Below, in pieces: positions 16,521 to 23,728 of a stretch of 64,000 nucleotides of DNA. The notes under the pieces are model-generated. The model was given only the letters and a program-made list of their open reading frames with translations. It did no database searches and was not told the DNA's origin. The position numbers and the translations under genes are program-made. The stretch lies in the NCBI GenBank assembly GCA_027451525.1, contig DAIDJF010000027.1:1-64000 (forward strand), given 5' to 3'. Source of the DNA: Ktedonobacterales bacterium (lineage in GTDB: Bacteria > Chloroflexota > Ktedonobacteria > Ktedonobacterales > Ktedonobacteraceae). The first letter of the stretch is position 1; the number at the start of each line of letters is the position of its first letter.

Positions 16521-18164
16521 CTACGGTGCGGGACTCGTTTCTCCGATCTGGTGCGCGGTTCGCACGTCGCGATAATACTCACGCCAGATCAGACGATGGA
16601 TGCCCATATAGTATGGCAGGCGATTGAGATAGGGCAGGTAGGGGAAGATGATCAATAGGGTGGTGATGATGACCATGGTAACCAGAACAAGCGCATCGGC
16701 ATTGGGCGACGTATTGTACGGAGGAACTTGATACCAGAAGGTATACAGCCAGAGCCACGCTGCACCCGGATAATTCCCCGTCTCGTTCATCACGCCCCAT
16801 TGCGAACCGAGCAAGTTAAACTGCGCGGCCTTCGTCGGAAGGGCATCCTCAGACAAGAACAGTAACGGCTTTGTAAAGTCATTCTGATAGAACCCGCCAC
16901 TGCGTAAGAGCAAGCCGTCTAATGCCCCACTTGTACCCACCGTTAAAAGCTGGTTCATCATCGTTGGAAGCGGACCAGCAGCAGCTTGCGGGACATTGAT
17001 CTGACCATTACTCCCCGTCGCATTCGCCAACGCCTTCATGTACGCATCTTCCCAACTCGCCTGCTGCGTCGCGCTCGCCTGTGTAAAGGTTTGCAGGGCT
17101 GCGGCTATTTGCGGATTGGTTTGTGCGATGATGGCTAAGGGGTCCAGGACATAGAGATGCGCGACATCAAGAGGAATGGTCACACCTGCTATTTGCTGGA
17201 GCGAGACGGGTCCAATAAACTGTACCGAACCAGTACCATTATTATAAGGTGGCCCATAGTTGGCGATGAGGCTCGTGTTACTGAGTTCATGCATTGCAGT
17301 GGTGACAAAACCAACGGGATTTTGCTGCGCATACTGCTGAAGCGTCAGCGGCGGCTCATCCGGCGACGATAAGAAGCCAGCAAATGCGAGAATCAGGACA
17401 AAAACGATCAGCAAAGCTATCAGCCCCTCACGAATAAGATCGTAGGGCATCATCCGCAGTCCACGATAGTAGCTCACCTGATCGGATGGAAGCGGACGAA
17501 CTGCCGCGCCTGCTGTCTGAGCAGTGGTACGTCTCATGCCTCCCCACAGCTTTTCGCGCTCACGTTCTTCCGCAAGCGTTGCTGCATAGGGACGCACAAT
17601 ACCACGAATGCGCACGAGCAAAAGGTGCAGGCCGACGAGAGAGAGCACCAGCAACGGCAGCAGAATAATATGGAAACCATACATCTGCCCAAAGTTCATC
17701 AAATTGAAAAAAGCTCCGACCCCAACAGCATTGAGTGCGTCTTTTCCCTGCACGGCAATCCATTGGGCATCAAAGTTTGTCTGCGACAAGTAACCCGTAA
17801 AAGCTGTGCCAATGCTTGCCAAAAAGATAATCACACCTGAAACCCAGGTGAATTGGCGTCCATGCCGCCAGGCACCCATGAAAAATGAAGCCCACAGATG
17901 AAGCGTCATGGAGAAGAAGAACAACTCGGCGCACCAGAAATGCGTGCTATTGATAAAATGACCAAAGGCGTTATTGTGCCACCACTGCGGCCCAAATGCA
18001 GCCAGCAAGATACCCGTGAGAATCAAAAGTACCAGACTAGAGAGGCAGATAACCCCAAAAAAATAGACGGGTGAACGCACAAAAGCAGGCATACGATCTG
18101 GAAGGATATCTTCCAACGGAACCAGACGACGCACCCATTCACGAATGCTTGTTGTCAGATTCAT
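16521..18164 (-). CDS. Cytochrome b of a bc-type complex, b6 and subunit-IV parts fused
   Basis: 547 residues. The first half is a four-helix cytochrome b6 core with two pairs of heme histidines spaced 14 apart: THFW...TLHLW in helix B and GFHI...GLHLL in helix D. The Qo loop is present as FTGYLSQTNFD. A polar stretch then leads to a subunit-IV-like part starting YDLIREGLIALL. Between its first two helices lies an extra segment of about 150 residues rich in Gln, Ala and Asn, probably outside the membrane. The PEWY motif of subunit IV is not seen; its place reads PGAAWLW. It forms an operon with a 67-residue membrane protein (1-nt overlap). No Rieske or cytochrome c gene lies in the window. 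Confidence 0.85.
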   Translation of the reverse strand: MNLTTSIREWVRRLVPLEDILPDRMPAFVRSPVYFFGVICLSSLVLLILTGILLAAFGPQWWHNNAFGHFINSTHFWCAELFFFSMTLHLWASFFMGAWRHGRQFTWVSGVIIFLASIGTAFTGYLSQTNFDAQWIAVQGKDALNAVGVGAFFNLMNFGQMYGFHIILLPLLVLSLVGLHLLLVRIRGIVRPYAATLAEEREREKLWGGMRRTTAQTAGAAVRPLPSDQVSYYRGLRMMPYDLIREGLIALLIVFVLILAFAGFLSSPDEPPLTLQQYAQQNPVGFVTTAMHELSNTSLIANYGPPYNNGTGSVQFIGPVSLQQIAGVTIPLDVAHLYVLDPLAIIAQTNPQIAAALQTFTQASATQQASWEDAYMKALANATGSNGQINVPQAAAGPLPTMMNQLLTVGTSGALDGLLLRSGGFYQNDFTKPLLFLSEDALPTKAAQFNLLGSQWGVMNETGNYPGAAWLWLYTFWYQVPPYNTSPNADALVLVTMVIITTLLIIFPYLPYLNRLPYYMGIHRLIWREYYRDVRTAHQIGETSPAP

Positions 18165-18367
18165 CAGCGCACCTCTCTTTCTATAGAAGATGTTGTATTG
18201 GTGGTGTCATGTACAGGTTCAGCTTCCAGAGTGGAGAGGTGCTGTTTTTCCGGCCAGCGTAACGTAGAAGCCAACATAAAGATGACAATCAGAAGCGCGA
18301 TTACGACCAAGTTTGCCAGTGAGATCAGAATGAACCCTAAATGGAAATATTGGGCAGGACCATACAT
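18164..18367 (-). CDS. Small single-span membrane protein upstream of cytochrome b
   Basis: 67 residues: a short N-terminus, one hydrophobic helix (about residues 8-34) and a polar tail. AAAGGAGA precedes the ATG, and the TGA overlaps the cytochrome b ATG by one base, so the two are translationally coupled. A small subunit of the quinol-oxidising complex is the natural guess; sequence alone gives no family. Confidence 0.75.
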   Translation of the reverse strand: MYGPAQYFHLGFILISLANLVVIALLIVIFMLASTLRWPEKQHLSTLEAEPVHDTTNTTSSIEREVR

Positions 18368-18589
18368 AGTATAGTCTCCTTTCAGTGAGTCTCATAGAGA
18401 ACTTCCCAGTCAGGTATGCTCGCTACGCCCTCCTTTTTATGAAAAAGAAGAACACACAGCACAGTCAGAGGGCTGAATTGGCATGCAGCCATGGGGCGCA
18501 ATTATGAAAAACTGCTCACTTCGCTATCATACCCCATGAAACTCAAAAGCTCAAGGAGCGGGTAAAAAGCACGTCTTGCCTGTTATCTA

Positions 18590-19276
18590 CTATTTCTGAA
18601 GCTTGCTCTGCACACTCTGGCTGCTTAGCTCGCGCAAAGCATTAGAGGCCACCCAGTTTCCCTTGCCCTTTTGCAAAATCTCTTGCGCGGTAGCAATCGC
18701 CGCTTGATTGAGGGTACGATTGCGCTTGCCGATCTGGCGTAATGCCCAGTTGACCGCCTTCTTGACGAAATTTCGGTGGTCATACGCCTCACGTTGAATA
18801 ATGGCGAGAAAGGGCAGATAGCGTTCGTCGGAGGCGTGCTTATCATGGACGGCAAGAGAGGCCATCAGCACAAAGCCAGCGCGCTTCTCATACTCCGCCT
18901 CACGTGCACACCACTCGGCAGCTTTCTTCCAGGCCAGCGCGGTTTTATCGAAGAGGTTGCCACAGCACTGGTCGCAGAGATCCCACGAGTCAAATTGCGC
19001 GGCCCACTGCTCCATCTGCTCCTCGCTGACGGTAGTGGGGTCATCAACCATCGTCGCCAGGATGCGCGCCTCGTGGATGCCCGTCTGCCAGAGTTCCAGG
19101 GCCAGCGCGTGGTTCTTCTCGCCGAGGCCGCGCGCCATCTGCCTGAGCGTGTTCACGGAGATACCCAGCGCGTGCTCAGCGTTGATACCGAAATAGCTCA
19201 TGCCCGTAAGATGCGACTGATCTCTGCGGGCATACAACTGCTCCATAATCTCGGATAGCGCCATCATGCGTTTCAT
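18590..19276 (-). CDS. DNA alkylation repair protein (AlkD-like HEAT repeat)
   Basis: 228 residues, all-helical HEAT-like protein of the AlkC/AlkD group. Markers are YFGINAEHALGISVNTLRQMAR near the N-terminus, EARILATMVDDP, WAAQFDSWDLCDQCCGNLF and KRAGFVLMASLAVHDK, followed by NFVKKAVNWALRQIGKRN. The WD in FDSWDLCD and the NWALRQIG element are hallmarks of AlkD-type glycosylases that excise alkylated purines. AAGAGG lies about 12 nt upstream; MM at residues 4-5 offers alternative starts. Isolated gene. Confidence 0.88.
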   Translation of the reverse strand: MKRMMALSEIMEQLYARRDQSHLTGMSYFGINAEHALGISVNTLRQMARGLGEKNHALALELWQTGIHEARILATMVDDPTTVSEEQMEQWAAQFDSWDLCDQCCGNLFDKTALAWKKAAEWCAREAEYEKRAGFVLMASLAVHDKHASDERYLPFLAIIQREAYDHRNFVKKAVNWALRQIGKRNRTLNQAAIATAQEILQKGKGNWVASNALRELSSQSVQSKLQK

Positions 19277-19309
19277 CGGTTACGTGACCTCTTCTCTAAT
19301 TGTTATCGC

Positions 19310-20428
19310 TCAAGCACATTGCATGCTTGCAGGAATATTACCCGCTTGTTGCTGTAAAGCACTTGCTTCCTGGTCATATTGCGTTACTTGAGATTGTGCA
19401 GCTTGCCAGGCATCTTGAGCATTTTTCACTACCGCTTGCGCTTTTTGTAACATCGTATCAATGTCGTTGGCTGAGTATGCTGCTACAGGTATTCCTGTGC
19501 TATTACTTGCAGCAGCTTGTTGGAGTTGTGTCCAGTCATTTTGAACAGTTTGAATGTCTTTTTGTACGGGAGTAAGATCAACAGTATATTGATTTTTGTC
19601 TGAATTAAACTGGTAGTCATCGGAGTGTATTTGATATTCATCCGAATTTATCTGATAATCATCCGAATTTACCTGATAAAGATTCGATGAATTGGCTCCA
19701 CAGCCTGCTTGAGCGTCTTTTTGTTCAGTCGCATAATCGCTTTGCATCTGCTGCCAGTCCTTTTGATAGCTAGTAAGTGTATCACTCTCTGAAAATGCTG
19801 CCAGTGTATTCTGATCGTCTTTGAGCGTGGCGAGGTCACTACTAAGCTGCGAGTTCGCATCTCTGACCGCTTGTTGTTCACTTTGCTGAGCAGCTTGCGT
19901 TGCTTGAATAGTTGTAGCCGTCGCTTGGTCATTATAGTGAAGCGTCGTTGCGGTTGCCTGACTATTATTATATTGTTGATCTTCCTGGCTCACTTTTTTC
20001 TGTAAGGCATCTACAGCTTGATTGTATTGTTGAATAGATACCCCATTAAAGGTTTCGCTTTGCAGATGTCCATCCGACTGCGGAATATCTAAAGTGAGCA
20101 CCGTTCCATTTAACGTTCCTGTAATCGAGGACGAAAAGAAAAATAGGGAGAACGTGAGCGTAATTGATGTTCCGCTTTGTGTACCAGTAAAGGTGATAGC
20201 AAAAGATTTTGTTTGAGGAGGCGTATCATTTGTTTCTTCCACTACCCGTAGATTACCATTTACTTGATTGTTTTTCTCGGTAAATTGAATAAAATACACA
20301 TTTGTTGCATCTACAGCTAAGTAGCCATCAGGAGGAGCACCAGGACCAAAACATGAAACGAGCAAAAAACATGAAATAGTAGTAGCCAATAATGTTGAGG
20401 TAATTGCTGTCAATCGTGATACTTTCAT
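19310..20428 (-). CDS. Lipoprotein with coiled coil and 7-residue tandem repeats
   Basis: 372 residues. The signal ends in a lipobox L-V-S-C (cysteine about residue 26). Residues 35-130 form a beta-rich domain. Then comes a long Gln/Ala/Asp-rich helical region with coiled-coil character, interrupted by four heptads of the form Y-Q-x-[NH]-S-D-[DEK] encoded by a 21-nt repeat (about 19610-19680). The C-terminal quarter is again coiled coil. The ATG at 20428 has AGGAGAAG just upstream; the frame opens 24 nt earlier. Function not recognised; an extracellular spacer or adhesin-like role is only a guess. Confidence 0.7.
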   Translation of the reverse strand: MKVSRLTAITSTLLATTISCFLLVSCFGPGAPPDGYLAVDATNVYFIQFTEKNNQVNGNLRVVEETNDTPPQTKSFAITFTGTQSGTSITLTFSLFFFSSSITGTLNGTVLTLDIPQSDGHLQSETFNGVSIQQYNQAVDALQKKVSQEDQQYNNSQATATTLHYNDQATATTIQATQAAQQSEQQAVRDANSQLSSDLATLKDDQNTLAAFSESDTLTSYQKDWQQMQSDYATEQKDAQAGCGANSSNLYQVNSDDYQINSDEYQIHSDDYQFNSDKNQYTVDLTPVQKDIQTVQNDWTQLQQAAASNSTGIPVAAYSANDIDTMLQKAQAVVKNAQDAWQAAQSQVTQYDQEASALQQQAGNIPASMQCA

Positions 20429-20452
20429 CTCTCTTCTCCTGTTATTTTCCAA

Positions 20453-20792
20453 GAGAATAGCAGATTTCGCGCATAAAAGCTAGAGTTTTGAAAGAATCAG
20501 CAAACACAACATCAGTACTCGAAAGTAGAAATTGCATTCTAGTAACCAGATAACTGAAGATGCTGTAGATCTGCTGCGTAAGGCACGAGAAGAACATGTA
20601 GGAAAGTTGGATCAAAGATAAATAAATGCGCTATTGCCCTGCGTGAAAGGCTCTTTGCATACGCCTTCTAGAGGAGCGTGCAAGATTACCTATCTTTTCC
20701 ACCCAAAGAGCACGAGCCTTCTCAAGGGAACAAATTCGCGGGCGGTGGCGTCATTATACAGGAATATATGTGGTTATAACAAGGAAAATACG
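20453..20792. other. Intergenic region with a possible coding remnant
   Basis: 340 bp between divergent lipoprotein genes. From 20529 to 20621 one plus frame reads about 30 codons ending ITEDAVDLLRKAREEH and a TAA, without a start. It resembles the tail of a small antitoxin-like protein and may be a fossil. The rest shows nothing recognisable except AAGGA before the next gene. Confidence 0.4.
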
Positions 20793-21917
20793 ATGTTCAG
20801 TAAGCAGATACGCGCTGTTTTCCCCTGGCTGGCACTGACTGTCATGCTGGCAGGGCTGAGCGGTTGCGGCGTACAATCTTCCAATACAGGTTCGCAGAGC
20901 AACCCTGATACGGTGCAGATCACCATGCACCTGCTGGTTATTGGCGGGTCAAAGCAGACTACCGTGACGCTCACCAACGCGTCAATGGTACGCCAACTAT
21001 TTACCACCGTTGCTGGTCTTGCGGGTTTTCCAGCAAATGCCGCCTGCACCGACGAAGTAGGGCCAAGCTATACACTGGCCTTTCTGCAAAACAGCAAGAC
21101 GTTGCTCACGCTTGACGCGCAACGCTATGGCTGTCGAGTTGTCTCGATCAAAGGTGAGACGCAGCAGAAGGTTGCCAACGCGCAGTTCTGGTCAGAGTTA
21201 GATCAGGCCATCTATCACGCCACGCCGATTGCGCAACCACAACAACTGGCAATTCTGCATACCATCGCGCCCGATCAGCCAGCCCAGAGCGCGTTAATCA
21301 CCTCGGCAGCAACGGCACAACGGCTCTATCAGGCAATTCTGGCACTGCCTCAGGTCCCGTCGAGCAGCACCTGCATCCAGACGTTACGCCCTGAATACCA
21401 GCTTGCATTCCATACCGCTGACCAGACAATTCCTTCTATTGTTGACAATACGTGCAATACAATCTCGCTTGGCGGGAACTTTCAGACGCGCACCGGAACT
21501 TATGTGATGGATGCGCAGTTTAAGCAACTCCTCGCGCAGACATTCGCTGCTGCATCCTTCGCAACTGCGCAGCCCGATCAACTCACGCTGGAAGTCATGC
21601 CAGCGAGAGGAAACGTCAGTAGCATGACGATCACGGACGCTGGATTGCGCCAGCAGTTCTACAACAGGATTTTCGCGCTGCCCAGAGGAACGGCTCAGCT
21701 GAATTGTCCGTCGGGTCAGGATAAAGTGCAGGGGATTGGACGCTGGTACAGCCTGAACTTCTCGCAGTGGGGCTTGCCCATTCTGTCCAGCGTCGATGCA
21801 TACGAGGGTAGTTGCCGCATGCTCTGGCTCGACGCTGGTCAAGGCATGAGTAGTGGCTTGATCTTGCAGCCTGACACCGCCTTTTGGAACCTCCTGCACC
21901 AGACGGCAAAAACGTAG
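20793..21917 (+). CDS. Lipoprotein with three repeats of a two-cysteine domain
   Basis: 374 residues. A signal with lipobox L-S-G-C (cysteine about residue 24) is followed by a Ser/Asn linker. The mature part consists of three repeats of about 110 residues. Each has a beta strand, a helix with R-x-[LF]-[YF] (VRQLFTTV, AQRLYQAI, RQQFYNRI), then one cysteine, an aromatic strand (YTLAF, YQLAF, YSLNF) and a second cysteine. One disulfide per repeat is likely. AAGGA lies before the ATG at 20793; the open frame extends 159 nt further upstream without a site. Family not recognised. Confidence 0.72.
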   Translation: MFSKQIRAVFPWLALTVMLAGLSGCGVQSSNTGSQSNPDTVQITMHLLVIGGSKQTTVTLTNASMVRQLFTTVAGLAGFPANAACTDEVGPSYTLAFLQNSKTLLTLDAQRYGCRVVSIKGETQQKVANAQFWSELDQAIYHATPIAQPQQLAILHTIAPDQPAQSALITSAATAQRLYQAILALPQVPSSSTCIQTLRPEYQLAFHTADQTIPSIVDNTCNTISLGGNFQTRTGTYVMDAQFKQLLAQTFAAASFATAQPDQLTLEVMPARGNVSSMTITDAGLRQQFYNRIFALPRGTAQLNCPSGQDKVQGIGRWYSLNFSQWGLPILSSVDAYEGSCRMLWLDAGQGMSSGLILQPDTAFWNLLHQTAKT

Positions 21918-22001
21918 GCTCCGGCTCTGGCTCGCTTCTAAAAAACAGCGTTCTCGTCAGAATTCGGCTATGACTCGCGAATGAAAACAATATTTGGAAC
22001 A

Positions 22002-22025
22002 AGGCGTGATAAATCACGCCCCTAC
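22002..22025. repeat. Half copy of the palindromic repeat
   Basis: AGGCGTGATAAATCACGCCCC followed by TAC: the same stem and GTAGGGG flank as elsewhere, read on the minus strand. It lies 85 bp past the lipoprotein stop. Confidence 0.7.
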
Positions 22026-22079
22026 GGCAGAACGGGCATAACAAGAAATTGAGCGTAGTCGTCACTCTATATAAAAACG

Positions 22080-22295
22080 TTATGGTTGGGGACGATCGGA
22101 CAGCCAGAGCTTTGGGGGGGGATAGACGTAGCGCGCAATTGTCGTTGAGACCCAGCCGATACAATAGCCTCCAAAGACCAGCAGGTAAGTCTGCATGCCC
22201 GCGCTACCTCGAAGTACCAATGCGAGCAGAAGCAGAATCGCCCAGACAACGGCGAGGCCGATACTGTAGGTCCAATAGTTTCTGACACGTAACAT
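22080..22295 (-). CDS. Small two-helix membrane protein
   Basis: 71 residues with two hydrophobic helices (about 10-28 and 35-55) and a Pro-rich C-terminus. GGAAGAGGG precedes the ATG with good spacing, which is why I prefer this frame over the overlapping 93-codon frame. No family is recognised. Confidence 0.6.
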   Translation of the reverse strand: MLRVRNYWTYSIGLAVVWAILLLLALVLRGSAGMQTYLLVFGGYCIGWVSTTIARYVYPPPKLWLSDRPQP

Positions 22296-22457
22296 TTTAT
22301 GTCCCTCTTCCTTTCATGGTTCCCATTCAGGAAAGAGCTAACGAACAAACTATATACGTACAGTATACCCCATCAGCGGAATAAGAGTAGGACTTCAACA
22401 TCACAATTGTAGTATTGCGCCTGCTCTGTGCGCAGAACAACTAGCACCATCATCAAG

Positions 22458-23393
22458 CTATGACCACGAGCTGGCCTGGTCAAGAGCGGTGATCGCCTCT
22501 GGGTCGAGTTGCAAGCTCACAGCACCCAGCAGTTCGCGCATCTGTGGCACGGAGGTCGCGCTGGCAATGGGAGCCGTGAGACCAGGACGAGCTATCATCC
22601 AGGCCAGAGCCACCTGCGCGGGTGTCGCCCCCAAACGCGCTGCCACTTTCTCTACTTCCGCCAATACACGAAAACCATGCACATGCATGTAACGAGTCTG
22701 CACATTTTGGGCACGGCGACTTTCAGGCAGTGGCTTGTCGGGAGCATATTTCCCCGTGAGAAATCCGGCCGCCAGCGAATAGTAGGCAATGACGCCTATC
22801 ACGTGCTCGCGACAAAACGGTTCCAGTTCACGTTCGTAGGCTGCGCGCTCCACCAGATTATACAGCGGTTGCAAGCTCTCATAGCGCGCATAGCCATACT
22901 GCTGGCTAACCTGCAAGGCCTCGCCCAAACGCGCCGCCGAGTAGTTGGACGCGCCGATCACGCGCACTTTCCCCTCGCGTATCAAGGCATCGAACGCCTG
23001 CAATGTCTCCTCCAGCGACGTTTCCGTATCATCTCTGTGCGCCTGATAGAGGTCAATGTAGTCTGTTTGCAGGCGTTGTAGCGAAGCCTCTACCGCCTCG
23101 CGTATATAGCTTGCCGACAGACCCTCTTTGCCAGCCCCCATTGGGAAGCCCACCTTAGTCGCCACCAGAACCTGAGAACGGTTCCCACGCGCTTTCATCC
23201 AGTTACCGATAATCTGCTCTGACGAGCCCGTCCCGTATACATCGGCGGTGTCGAGGATATTACCGCCGCCTTCCACATAGGCATCGAGGACGGCAAACGC
23301 CGTCTGCTCGTCAATTGTCCTACCCAAAACATTGGTGCCCAGACTTAACGGAAAGATATGCAGGGTGGAACGCCCCAGCGTTCGTCGTTGCAT
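22458..23393 (-). CDS. Aldo/keto reductase
   Basis: 311 residues, NADPH-dependent TIM-barrel oxidoreductase. The catalytic tetrad is visible: Asp and Tyr in LDTADVYGTGSSE, Lys in VLVATKVG and His in LYQAHRDD. The cofactor end reads ATSVPQMRELLGA. The layout matches AKR family members close to YajO/tas-type enzymes. GAGAGGGA precedes the ATG. It sits 335 bp downstream of the molybdenum hydroxylase operon on the same strand, so functional linkage is possible but unproven. Confidence 0.9.
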   Translation of the reverse strand: MQRRTLGRSTLHIFPLSLGTNVLGRTIDEQTAFAVLDAYVEGGGNILDTADVYGTGSSEQIIGNWMKARGNRSQVLVATKVGFPMGAGKEGLSASYIREAVEASLQRLQTDYIDLYQAHRDDTETSLEETLQAFDALIREGKVRVIGASNYSAARLGEALQVSQQYGYARYESLQPLYNLVERAAYERELEPFCREHVIGVIAYYSLAAGFLTGKYAPDKPLPESRRAQNVQTRYMHVHGFRVLAEVEKVAARLGATPAQVALAWMIARPGLTAPIASATSVPQMRELLGAVSLQLDPEAITALDQASSWS

Positions 23394-23728
23394 CGTATTG
23401 TCCCTCTCTATTACACGGTCAAAATTTCTTCCCCTTTAGTATAGCCCAATTCCTGTCAGGAGTGCTTATCAAGCGCTCGCCGTTATAAGACAGTGGCCTC
23501 ACTCGCGGACTCATCAGGATCGCCAGCAATATTTTTTGTAACATCGGATGCTCTCGTTTCCGAAATCCCTCTTGTAGTGCGACAAAAGTATAACAAGAAG
23601 GTCATGAGTAGCAAGAGGATTATTCAGTCTTCCTTTTTTCTGGCTTTACAGGGGTAGGGGCGGCGTCCATCAATACTGTTCAAATGGTGGAATGGGGGCA
23701 AGATTTGCCCTCATTCCACCACTGCGTG
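23394..23728. other. Intergenic region between hydroxylase operon and aldo/keto reductase
   Basis: 335 bp without a supported gene. The only structured element is the hairpin at 23686-23720. Confidence 0.5.
23686..23720 (-). terminator. Hairpin after the molybdenum hydroxylase large-subunit gene
   Basis: GGTGGAATG and GGCAA pair with TTGCC and CATTCCACC around a 4-nt loop. It begins 9 bp past the stop codon. The tail on the minus strand (ATTTGAAC) is not a strong U-tract, so an mRNA-stabilising role is equally possible. Confidence 0.5.

Noticed and set aside
22067-22348. 93-codon minus frame overlapping the small membrane protein
   Set aside because: The 71-codon frame has a good ribosome-binding site and two clear helices; the longer one has neither.
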